Assembly: GCF_019947135.1 (NCBI RefSeq)
Contig: NZ_JAGSHT010000007.1
Coordinates: forward strand, 186,001 to 250,000
DNA length: 64,000 bases
Source of the DNA: Occultella gossypii
Lineage (GTDB): Bacteria > Actinomycetota > Actinomycetes > Actinomycetales > Beutenbergiaceae
Reading direction: 5' to 3'
Numbering within the stretch: position 1 is the stretch's first letter; each line of letters opens with the position of its first letter. The translations under genes were made by a program, and so were the position numbers. This document shows positions 38,911 through 46,355 of this stretch, piece after piece. The notes under the pieces were generated by a model that was not told where the DNA came from, searched no databases, and saw only the letters and a program-made list of their open reading frames with translations.

Positions 38911-39459
38911 ATGCCAGATCCGGTCACGACGCCAGATCCCAGCCAGAAGCGGGCCGCTCCGATGTGCATGGTCCTTCTCGGGGGCGCGCCAGGCATCGGG
39001 AAGTCCGCCGTGGCCCGCGAGTGCCTGGGCCTCGCCGCCGCCGGCGCCCGCCTCACCCAATGGGTGGATGTGGACGCTCTCTGGGCGCACCAACCCTGGG
39101 AGGTGAGCGATCGGACGACCGCGATGGTGCAGGCGAACCTACGAGCCGTCATCGCCAATGCCGACGCAGCCGGGATGGAACTCGTCCTGGTCACCTGGGT
39201 GTTCCAGGACGCCCGGATGCAGGACCTGGTCCGCTCGCTCGCGCCGACCGGGCTCGCTACGGTCAGCGTGCAGCTGCACGCCGAGCCCGCGACCTGGCGA
39301 CGCCGGTTCGAGGCCGACCCCGGTCGTCCCGAACTGGGCGACTTCTATCGGCGCCGTTACGACGAGGCGCAACGGACGCCGTCGGACCATGTCCTGCACA
39401 CCGACGGGAAGACCGCCCGGGCCGTCGCCGTTGAGCTGGCTGCGCTGCTACCGGACTGA
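38911..39459 (+). CDS. P-loop ATPase / small-molecule kinase-like protein
   Basis: A 182-residue P-loop protein of the AAA_33-like kinase group: Walker A GGAPGIGKSAVA (about 22-33), then a helix and Asp-containing strand WVDVDALW, a central strand ELVLVTWVF and a basic LID-like segment with TWRRRFEADPGRPEL and DFYRRRYDEA. The fold suggests phosphotransfer to a small molecule, but no substrate can be named. The start is uncertain: ATG at 38911 or ATG at 38962 immediately before the P-loop strand. Confidence 0.7.
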   Translation: MPDPVTTPDPSQKRAAPMCMVLLGGAPGIGKSAVARECLGLAAAGARLTQWVDVDALWAHQPWEVSDRTTAMVQANLRAVIANADAAGMELVLVTWVFQDARMQDLVRSLAPTGLATVSVQLHAEPATWRRRFEADPGRPELGDFYRRRYDEAQRTPSDHVLHTDGKTARAVAVELAALLPD

Positions 39460-39485
39460 GGGTGCGCCGCTGTCTGCTCGCGGGC

Positions 39486-40490
39486 TCACCCCTGGCCGAG
39501 CACCTGTGCGCGTCTATCCGCCCACGCCAACGCGGACGCGATCGCGTCCTCGAGGCTGAGTTCGGCCCGCCAGTCGAGCAACGCGGTCGCCCGGTCGGCG
39601 TTCGCGAAGGCCCCGACGGCGTCCCCCGGCCTCGGCGGCGCCGTCACCGTGGGTACCTCGGCACCGACGACCCGCTCGAACGCGGTGATCAGCTCCCGCA
39701 CCGTCACCCCCGAGCCGGTGCCGATGTTGATGATCACGCTCGGGGCGTCGACTCGCGCGAGGACGTCGTCGAACGTCTCGATCGCGCGCACATGGGCGCG
39801 GGCCAGGTCCCACACGTGGATGTAGTCGCGGAGCCCGGTGCCGTCCCGGGTGGGCAGGTCGGTGCCGGTGATCGTGAACGCCGCCTGCTCCCCGCGGGCG
39901 GCGAGGACGAGCTGGCCGAGCACGTGTGAAGGTTCCTTGTCGTAGATCCCGCTGGTCAGGTCCGGATCCGAGCCGATCGGGTTGAAGTAGCGCAGGATCA
40001 CCGCGCGCAGATCGGTGGCGACGGCCAGGTCCTGCAGGATCTGCTCGATGATCCGCTTGGTGCGCGCGTACGGGGACGTCGGGTCCAGCGGGTCCGCCTC
40101 GGTGACCTCGAACCCCTCCTTCGGCGCGTACAGCGAGGCCGAGGAGGAGAACAGCACCCGTGGCTTGCCGAGCGCGGTCAGCTCGTCGAAGAGCTCCAAC
40201 GACTTGGCGACGTTGTCCCGGTAGTAGAGGTAGGGCTGCGCCACCGACTCCGGGACCACGATCCGGGCCGCCATGTGGATGGTGGCCTCGATGTCGGGGT
40301 GCTCCGCGACGACCCGGCGCAGCAGGTCCCGGTCGGCGACGTCGCCCTCGTAGAAGATCCGGCCCGTCGTGAACGTGCGCGGGCCGCTGAGCAGCGAGTC
40401 CAGGATCACCGGGGTGTGCCCGGCCTGCTCGAGCGCCGTCGCGGTCACCGACCCGATGTAGCCGGCGCCGCCGGTGACCAGTACCTTCAC
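39486..40490 (-). CDS. galE: UDP-glucose 4-epimerase
   Basis: Interconverts UDP-glucose and UDP-galactose (334 residues, usual size). Extended SDR features: NAD-binding TGGAGYIGS (about 7-15), DSLLSG after strand 2, FSSSASLY with the catalytic Ser, and YARTK with Tyr and Lys. The C-terminal substrate domain has YIHVWDLARAH and TGSGVTVRELI. GTG at 40490 gives the conserved start MKVLVTGG. It is monocistronic and convergent with the ATPase gene (26-bp gap). Its product may feed cell-wall polysaccharide synthesis or galactose breakdown. Confidence 0.94.
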   Translation of the reverse strand: MKVLVTGGAGYIGSVTATALEQAGHTPVILDSLLSGPRTFTTGRIFYEGDVADRDLLRRVVAEHPDIEATIHMAARIVVPESVAQPYLYYRDNVAKSLELFDELTALGKPRVLFSSSASLYAPKEGFEVTEADPLDPTSPYARTKRIIEQILQDLAVATDLRAVILRYFNPIGSDPDLTSGIYDKEPSHVLGQLVLAARGEQAAFTITGTDLPTRDGTGLRDYIHVWDLARAHVRAIETFDDVLARVDAPSVIINIGTGSGVTVRELITAFERVVGAEVPTVTAPPRPGDAVGAFANADRATALLDWRAELSLEDAIASALAWADRRAQVLGQG

Positions 40491-40569
40491 GCACGCCAGC
40501 CTAGTGGGCGGTCCGCGGCGGAGTTCGGCGACCGGCGGGCGGTGAGGGCAGGGCCGTCCTTGAGGGGGT

Positions 40570-40649
40570 GACCAGTTGGCCCGGGGGTGCACGGGTGTGT
40601 CGAGACCAGTGGGCCCGGGGGGCACGGGTGTGTCGAGACCAGTGGCTCC
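40570..40649. repeat. Tandem repeat of 33-34 bp, about 2.4 copies
   Basis: Unit 1 (40570-40603) and unit 2 (40604-40636) share GACCAGT, GGCCCGGGG, GCACGGGTGTGTCGA with one base length difference, and a partial third copy starts GACCAGTGGCTCC (40637-40649). It lies in the 241-bp gap between the galE start and the VOC gene. No coding or known element match. Confidence 0.75.
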
Positions 40650-40731
40650 GACGGGCGCGCCCGTCCGGGCGTGGGCAGGACCGTAGGGATGTCCCCACGA
40701 AGGGACGCCACTACGAGGAAGAGGAGTCACC

Positions 40732-41229
40732 ATGACCACCACCCCAGCCACAGATCAAGCCAGGACACCCGCTCCGAACGCCGGCGACTTCCGGCTCGAG
40801 GTCGTCGTCATCCCGGTCGTCTCCGTCGACCGCGCGCTGCAGTTCTACGCCGGGGCGCTCGGCTGGCGCGTGGATGCCGACTTCACGGTCGACGACGGGC
40901 TCCGGGTCGTCCAGGTCACCCCGCCTGGTTCCGGTGCGTCGATCATCTTCGGTGACAAGGTCACGGCGGCAGTTGCGGGCTCGATCGACAGCCTGCTGCT
41001 CGCCGTGCGTGACATCGACGCCGCCCGAGCGGAACTCATCTCCCGCGGAGCCGTGGTCAGTCCCGTCTTCCATGACGCGGGCGGAGTCTTCCACCACTCC
41101 GGCACATCCGCCCGTGTCCCGGGGCGCAGCCCACAGGCGCCGGACTACGCATCGTTCGCATCGTTCGCGGATCCGGACGGCAACACCTGGTACCTGCAGG
41201 AGATCCAGTCCCGCGGACCGGGCCGGTGA
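40732..41229 (+). CDS. VOC-family protein (glyoxalase/bleomycin-resistance fold)
   Basis: A 165-residue protein with the paired beta-alpha-beta modules of vicinal-oxygen-chelate proteins: strand LEVVVIPVVSVDRALQFY, Y..ALGW loop, SLLLAVRDIDAARAEL, and C-terminal FADPDGNTWYLQE with the metal-ligand Glu. The subgroup fits catechol-dioxygenase or glyoxalase-like proteins of unassigned substrate. The GAGGAAGAGGAG ribosome binding site lies 5 bases upstream of the ATG. The stop overlaps the next small gene (GTGA), starting a coupled group of three. Confidence 0.87.
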   Translation: MTTTPATDQARTPAPNAGDFRLEVVVIPVVSVDRALQFYAGALGWRVDADFTVDDGLRVVQVTPPGSGASIIFGDKVTAAVAGSIDSLLLAVRDIDAARAELISRGAVVSPVFHDAGGVFHHSGTSARVPGRSPQAPDYASFASFADPDGNTWYLQEIQSRGPGR

Positions 41230-41405
41230 CCCCGATGGCTGAGACCACCTACGAGTCCGTGGACGATCTGGAGGCGGCACTGCGCCGCGCCGCGGCCGCG
41301 CACGGCGAGCACGAGGAGCGGACCGGCGTGCCCGATCCTGACTGGCCCGCCTGGTACGCGCTCCACATGGCCCGCGAGCGCGCCGGCGCGGAGCTCCCAT
41401 CATGA
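41226..41405 (+). CDS. 59-residue protein translationally coupled to the VOC gene
   Basis: Short gene between the VOC and flavoprotein genes. GTG at 41226 overlaps the VOC stop (GTGA), or ATG at 41235 gives 56 residues. The stop overlaps the next ATG (ATGA at 41402). The protein is acidic and helical, containing ESVDDLEAALRRAA, PDPDWPAWYALHM and a C-terminal GAELP. I recall similar short domains next to or fused with VOC proteins in actinobacteria, but no function is known. Overlap on both sides is strong evidence that it is translated. Confidence 0.75.
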   Translation: MTPMAETTYESVDDLEAALRRAAAAHGEHEERTGVPDPDWPAWYALHMARERAGAELPS

Positions 41406-42814
41406 GCCGCACCGACGTCATCGTCCTCGGGGGTGGCGCGGCCGGCGAACACTGCGCGGGCGCCCTGGCGGGGCACGGCGCCAACGTGCTCCTGGTCGAG
41501 CGCGAGCTCGTCGGGGGCGAGTGTTCGTACTGGGCGTGCGTTCCGTCCAAGACCCTGCTCCGGGCGGGCGAGGCCGTGCACGCCGCGAGGGCAGCCGGCG
41601 CGCACGCGCAGGTCGACGTCGAAGCTGCCCTGGCCTGGCGCGACTTCATGGTCTCCGGCGGGTCCGATGCCGGACAGGAGCGCTGGCTCGCCGACGCCGG
41701 CGTCTCGCTGGTACGCGGTGACGGCGTCCTCACCGGCCCGGGGTCCGTGCAGGTCGGCGGCGAGCACCACACCGCGGAGCACGTCGTCATCGCGACGGGA
41801 TCCGAGGTGTTCGTCCCGCCGATCCCCGGCCTGGCGGACCTGGAGGGCGTCTGGACCAATCGTGAGGCGACCTCCATGACGAGCGTCCCTCGCCGTCTCG
41901 TCGTGCTCGGTGCCGGGCCGGTCGGGGTCGAACTGGCTCAGGCGGTGCGTCGACTCGGCGGGGAGGTCGTCGTGGTCGGCAACGATCCACGGGTCCTTCC
42001 CCGCGAGCCGGCACGCCTCGGCGCCGCCGTCGGCGACGCTCTCACCCGTGACGGCGTCGAGCTGGTCCTCGGGGCGCGCGTCACGGGCGCCCGGAGGTCC
42101 GGTCCGGACGTCGTGCTGGACCTCGACGGCGGACGCGAGGTGCGCGGGGACCGCCTCCTCGTCGCGACCGGACGCCGGCCCCGGGTTCGCGGGATCGGCC
42201 TCGAGCGCGTCGGCGTCGAGCCCGATCCGCGCGGCATCCAGGTCGATCACCGGCTCCGGGCAGGGGACGGGCTCTGGGCGGTGGGCGACGTGACCGGGAT
42301 CGCCCAGCTGACCCACGTGGGCAAGTACCAGGCGGACGTCGCCGTGGCGAACATCCTCGGTGGGTACCGCTCGGCGTCCTACACGGCGGTGCCACGGGTG
42401 GTGTTCACCGACCCGCAGGCGGCCGCCGTCGGCGCGACGGAGGACTGGTTCAGTGGCACGGCCGATCTCGCCGGCGTCCCGAGGCTCGCCACATACACCC
42501 GTGAGTACGCGACCTCCAGCGGCTTCCTCACCCTGCTCAGCGACGGCTCGCGGCTGACGGGCGCGTACGGCGTCGGCCCTGAGGCCGGCGAGTGGCTCCA
42601 GCAGGCGACCCTGGCGATCCGTGCGCGGGTCCCTCTCGACCTGCTGGCGGACACCATCCAGCCGTTCCTCACGTTCTCGGAGATCTACATCGCCGCGCTC
42701 GGGTCGCTCATGCACGCGATCAGGAACGACCCGAGCCATCCGATCGAGGCGCTGACCGCGCACCGGCCCGGCACTCCAGCACGAACTCGTGCACCGCGCG
42801 GTCCGGCCAGGTGA
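41402..42814 (+). CDS. Pyridine nucleotide-disulfide oxidoreductase-like flavoprotein
   Basis: FAD/NAD(P)-dependent enzyme (470 residues) of the dihydrolipoyl dehydrogenase/mercuric reductase group. FAD-binding LGGGAAGEHCAG (9-20), redox-active disulfide C41-SYWA-C46 in GGECSYWACVPSK, NAD-binding VLGAGPVGVELAQ (about 169) and a second FAD motif GDGLWAVGDVTG (about 288) are intact. The C-terminal dimer domain is present, but the usual catalytic HPTxxE reads QPFLTFSE, so the His is missing. A basic tail of about 20 residues ends the protein. It is coupled to the preceding small gene. Confidence 0.88.
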   Translation: MSRTDVIVLGGGAAGEHCAGALAGHGANVLLVERELVGGECSYWACVPSKTLLRAGEAVHAARAAGAHAQVDVEAALAWRDFMVSGGSDAGQERWLADAGVSLVRGDGVLTGPGSVQVGGEHHTAEHVVIATGSEVFVPPIPGLADLEGVWTNREATSMTSVPRRLVVLGAGPVGVELAQAVRRLGGEVVVVGNDPRVLPREPARLGAAVGDALTRDGVELVLGARVTGARRSGPDVVLDLDGGREVRGDRLLVATGRRPRVRGIGLERVGVEPDPRGIQVDHRLRAGDGLWAVGDVTGIAQLTHVGKYQADVAVANILGGYRSASYTAVPRVVFTDPQAAAVGATEDWFSGTADLAGVPRLATYTREYATSSGFLTLLSDGSRLTGAYGVGPEAGEWLQQATLAIRARVPLDLLADTIQPFLTFSEIYIAALGSLMHAIRNDPSHPIEALTAHRPGTPARTRAPRGPAR

Positions 42815-42884
42815 ACCTCCTGGCCTGCCCGCGCCGCCACCGGCGGCCCCCCGACACCACTCGACATCACCCAAGGAGACTCCC

Positions 42885-43598
42885 ATGCCCGGTCCCACGA
42901 TCGTCCTCGTCCACGGCGCTTTCGCCGATTCCTCCAGTTGGAACGGGGCCATCCCCCACCTGCGGCGAGCGGATCTGTCCGTCGTCGCCGTCGCCAATCC
43001 GCTCCGCTCACTCTCCGGCGACGCCAGTTACGTGCGGGACGTGCTCGCCACCATCGAGGGTCCGATCGTCCTCGTCGGGCACTCCCACGGCGGCAGCGTG
43101 ATCACGGAGGCAGCCTCGCGGAATCCCGAGGTCGTCGCGCTCGTCTACGTCGCTGCATTCGCCCCGATGACGGGCGAGAGCGCCCTGACCCTCTCCGGCT
43201 CCTACCCGGGCAGCACGCTGGGCGGCACGCTCACGAACTACCCGACCTCGGCCGACGGACCGGAACTGACCATCCGCCAGGACCTGTTCCCGCAGCAGTT
43301 CGCGGCCGATGTCGAGCCCGGCCTCGCGGCCCTCATGGCAGTCGCGCAGCGGCCGGTCGCCGAGTCCGCCCTCACCGAGGGCCTGCCGACGGACATCCCC
43401 GCATGGCAGCACGCCCCGTCGTGGTTCGTCCTCGCCGGGGACGACCGGAACATCCCGGCGGAGGCGATCCGGTTCATGGCCTCACGCGCCGAGGCGAACG
43501 ACGTCCGCGAGATCCGTGGCGCCTCGCACGCGGTCGCCGTCTCGCACCCGCAGCACGTCGCCGAGAGCATCCTCGCCGCCGCCGGGTGGGCCCAATGA
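42885..43598 (+). CDS. Alpha/beta hydrolase
   Basis: Alpha/beta-hydrolase-fold enzyme (237 residues) of the salicylate-esterase / Abhydrolase_6 type. VLVHGAFADSSSW forms the oxyanion region (6-18), nucleophile Ser in VGHSHGGSV (about 66), an acid in LAGDDRN and catalytic His in GASHAVAVSHP (about 219). AAGGAG lies 6 bases upstream of ATG 42885. Such enzymes are often linked to oxidative-stress or quorum-quenching functions, but the substrate here is unknown. Its stop overlaps the next gene (ATGA). Confidence 0.88.
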   Translation: MPGPTIVLVHGAFADSSSWNGAIPHLRRADLSVVAVANPLRSLSGDASYVRDVLATIEGPIVLVGHSHGGSVITEAASRNPEVVALVYVAAFAPMTGESALTLSGSYPGSTLGGTLTNYPTSADGPELTIRQDLFPQQFAADVEPGLAALMAVAQRPVAESALTEGLPTDIPAWQHAPSWFVLAGDDRNIPAEAIRFMASRAEANDVREIRGASHAVAVSHPQHVAESILAAAGWAQ

Positions 43599-44527
43599 GC
43601 GCCGACGCCAGGCACTCCCCCGCCCGCGGTCGGACACCATCGATGTTCGACCCCCGCCCGCTCCGTCAGCCCCGGACCACGACTCCATCCAGAGATGACC
43701 CGCCCGGCGGGATCCTGCTGACGCTGGACGGCGCCAACACCGACCTGAACGCGGTCGACTGGGCCACGGCCGAGGCGGCGGCACGTGGCACCCGACTCCG
43801 TATCGTCCAGGCGATCCCCTTGCTGTCGGTGGTCTTCGACCCCTGGCTGCTGGCCACCGGTGGCCAAGGAGCGGAGGCGAGCTACGCCGAGGCGCTCGAC
43901 GCTCTGGCGGCGACGGCCCAGCGCGCGCATGACCACGAGCCGCATCTGGCGATCTCGACGCACATGAACACGTTCGGCCCGGACTCCGCACCCGGCGCGG
44001 CGATCGGGGACACCGCGCTCGTGGTCGCCGGTCGCCGGCTCGGACCCGGCCGCGCGCCGAGCCCGATGGCGATGTGGACGGCCAAGAGGTTGCAGAGTGC
44101 GATGGTGGTCGTCCGCCTCGCGGACGCGCCGCCGTCCCCGCGCTCGGCCCTGCGTGCGACCGGCCGGGTGGTCGTCGCGCTCGACCCACGTGACCAGCCC
44201 GACGGTGTGCTCGAGGTAGCGTTCCGGGCGGCGCTTCATCGCGGCGCCGGGCTCACCGTGCTGCACACGTGGGACGTGGGCGGACCGGGGCCGGACCTCC
44301 TGGCCGACATCCTGCAGCCCTACCTCGCCACGTTCCCGGAGGTCGACGTCCGCGGGCGCCTCGTCCGCACCCCGCTCGCGGCATCCGTCGCCAAGGAGAG
44401 CCTTCGCGCGGCACTGGTCGTCGTCGGGCCGCGGCTCCAGGGGCCGCCGCACGCGTCGTCCCGAGCGACCCGCCGTCAGATCATCGGCGGCGCCGGAGCA
44501 CCGGTCGTCATCGTGCCCGGCGGCTGA
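43595..44527 (+). CDS. Universal stress protein-family protein
   Basis: A 310-residue protein with two USP-like halves: strand ILLTLDGANTDLNAVDWATAEAAARG (shown by parts) at about 42 and a second start VVVALDPRDQPDGVLEVAFRAALHRG near 185. The ATP-binding loop of the second half is only partly kept (VVVGPRL, then GGAGAPVVIVPGG). The first about 35 residues are a poorly ordered Arg/Pro-rich extension. ATG at 43595 overlaps the hydrolase stop. Tandem USP proteins of actinobacteria respond to hypoxia or stress, which is family knowledge, not seen here. Confidence 0.8.
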   Translation: MSADARHSPARGRTPSMFDPRPLRQPRTTTPSRDDPPGGILLTLDGANTDLNAVDWATAEAAARGTRLRIVQAIPLLSVVFDPWLLATGGQGAEASYAEALDALAATAQRAHDHEPHLAISTHMNTFGPDSAPGAAIGDTALVVAGRRLGPGRAPSPMAMWTAKRLQSAMVVVRLADAPPSPRSALRATGRVVVALDPRDQPDGVLEVAFRAALHRGAGLTVLHTWDVGGPGPDLLADILQPYLATFPEVDVRGRLVRTPLAASVAKESLRAALVVVGPRLQGPPHASSRATRRQIIGGAGAPVVIVPGG

Positions 44528-44534
44528 CCGTCAC

Positions 44535-44909
44535 CTAGACCGGTCGGTCCAGGTGTGCCCCCGCGCCCACCTGATACGCCTCCGCGACCCAGCCGGCGAA
44601 CACCTCGTCGAGCTCCGCCAGGTCGCTGACCCGGAAGTGATGCACGAACAGTCGCTTGGTGTACGGCGCGGCGCTGCGGATCCGCGGGTCGGAGACCACA
44701 CGCTGCAGGTCCAGGTAGCCGACCAGGTGGCCCTTCTCGGTGGGCCGGGCGCCCGCGAACCCGCGCCGCGTGCCCTTGACCGTGATGGTCGTCTTGGCGA
44801 CGGCGTACGTGAACGGGCCGCACGCGGCGACCAGCTCGACGAACCGCTCGTAGAGCGCGACGGCGTCGGCCGGCTTGTCCCGCAGATGGTCCTCCACCGT
44901 CCACTCCAT
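44535..44909 (-). CDS. DUF5655 domain protein
   Basis: A 124-residue protein fitting the DUF5655 pattern: TVEDHLRDKPADAVALYERF, strand AKTTITVKGTRRGFAGARPT, LVGYLDLQRVVSDPRI and the C-terminal HHFRVSDLAELDEVFAGWVAEAY. This domain often follows DUF4287 or stands alone and resembles a transport- or nucleic-acid-related small fold, but its function is not known. It lies 12 bp after the folC stop, on the same strand, at the right border of the accessory segment. Confidence 0.8.
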   Translation of the reverse strand: MEWTVEDHLRDKPADAVALYERFVELVAACGPFTYAVAKTTITVKGTRRGFAGARPTEKGHLVGYLDLQRVVSDPRIRSAAPYTKRLFVHHFRVSDLAELDEVFAGWVAEAYQVGAGAHLDRPV

Positions 44910-44921
44910 GGAACTCGCCCC

Positions 44922-46355
44922 CTAGTCCCGCCGGAACAGCGCCCGTGCCTCGGCGGCCAGGATCACCGATCCCGCCACCAGCACGCCCGTGCCGGACGCG
45001 ATCTGGTCGGAGTCGCCCTGCTCGGTCAGGTCCGCGGCCAGTGCCACGGCCTCCCCGACGTGCTCGGCCGTGTGCACCCGGTCCTCGTCGAAGATGTCCC
45101 TGGCGATATCGGCCAGGTCGTCGATGTCCATGGACCGCATCGAGGACGAGCGGGTGATGACGATCTCGTCCAGGGCTGGCTCGAGGACGCTCAGGATGCC
45201 CTCGGCGTCCTTGTCCGCCATGATCCCGACGACGCCGACGAGCCGATGGAACGCGAACGCCTCGCCGAGCGCGTCGACGAGCACCTGGGCGCCGGCCGGG
45301 TTGTGCGCGGCGTCGACGAGCACGGTGGGGCTGCGCCGGACCACCTCGAGGCGGCCGGGCGAGTCGACGTCCGCGAACGCGGCCTCGACCACACCGCCGT
45401 CGAGGGCTCCCCCGCCGGTGAACTGTTCGACGGCGACCAGCGCCAGCAGAGCGTTCTGCGCCTGGTGGGCTCCGTGCAGCGGCAGGAAGATCTCGGTGTA
45501 GAGCCCGCCGGTGCCGCGCAGGTCGATGAGTTGCCCGCCGACCGCGACGGTCCGGTTGACCACCTCGATGTCGTAGCCCTGGGCCACCACCCGTGCCCCA
45601 CGCGCGTGCGCCGCCCCCGCGATGATGACGGCCGCGTCCTCGGGCTGTTCGGCAGTCACCACGATGGCGGCTGGGTCGAGCGCCTTGATGATGCCGGACT
45701 TCACGGTCGCGATCTCGGTGATGGTGTGCCCGAGCCAGCGCTCGTGGTCCCGCGAGATCGGGGTGAACACCGCCACCTCGCCATCCACGACGTTCGTGGA
45801 GTCCCACTCCCCGCCGAGCCCCACCTCGACCACGGCCACGTCCACGGGGGTATCGGCGAAGGCCGCGAACGCGAACCCGGCCAGCACCTCGAAGAAGCTC
45901 AGCCGGGACTGCCCCTTCTCCTCGAGCTGGGCATCCACCATCGCCACGTACGGCTCGATGTCGCGCCAGACCTCGACGAACCGGACGGCGGAGATCGGTT
46001 GGCCATCGATCGCGATCCGCTCCCGGACCGTGTGCAGGTGCGGAGAGGTGAACCGTCCGGTGCGCAGCCCGAGCTCGCGCAGCAGCCGTTCCACCATCCG
46101 CGAGGTGGAGGTCTTTCCGTTCGTGCCGGTCAGGTGGATCGCCCGGAAGGACTTCTGCGGGTCGCCGAGCAGCTCGACCAGCGCCGCGACGCGGTCGATC
46201 GTCGGATCGATGTCGTGCTCGGGCGCTCGCGTCAGGATCGCCGAGTAGATCGCCTTGGCCTCGGCCTCGGCGGCCGCCTCCGCGGCACGCTCGGCCGGCG
46301 AGACCTTCGGCTTGTCCTCTTCACCGAATCCGTACCGGTGGCTGGTGACGTTCAC
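44922..46355 (-). CDS. folC: Bifunctional folylpolyglutamate synthase / dihydrofolate synthase
   Basis: Mur-ligase-superfamily enzyme (477 residues) adding glutamate to dihydropteroate or folates. ATP loop [11 protein letters not shown] (about 76), [25 protein letters not shown], and the second-domain motif [10 protein letters not shown] (about 340) are present. GTG at 46355 overlaps the ileS stop (GTGA) with AGAAGG upstream, and the longer open frame is shadow. A charged N-terminal extension of about 40 residues is Ala/Glu-rich. In many actinobacteria it is followed by DUF4233 and ndk, but here by DUF5655 and the accessory region. Confidence 0.95.
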   Translation of the reverse strand: MNVTSHRYGFGEEDKPKVSPAERAAEAAAEAEAKAIYSAILTRAPEHDIDPTIDRVAALVELLGDPQKSFRAIHLTGTNGKTSTSRMVERLLRELGLRTGRFTSPHLHTVRERIAIDGQPISAVRFVEVWRDIEPYVAMVDAQLEEKGQSRLSFFEVLAGFAFAAFADTPVDVAVVEVGLGGEWDSTNVVDGEVAVFTPISRDHERWLGHTITEIATVKSGIIKALDPAAIVVTAEQPEDAAVIIAGAAHARGARVVAQGYDIEVVNRTVAVGGQLIDLRGTGGLYTEIFLPLHGAHQAQNALLALVAVEQFTGGGALDGGVVEAAFADVDSPGRLEVVRRSPTVLVDAAHNPAGAQVLVDALGEAFAFHRLVGVVGIMADKDAEGILSVLEPALDEIVITRSSSMRSMDIDDLADIARDIFDEDRVHTAEHVGEAVALAADLTEQGDSDQIASGTGVLVAGSVILAAEARALFRRD

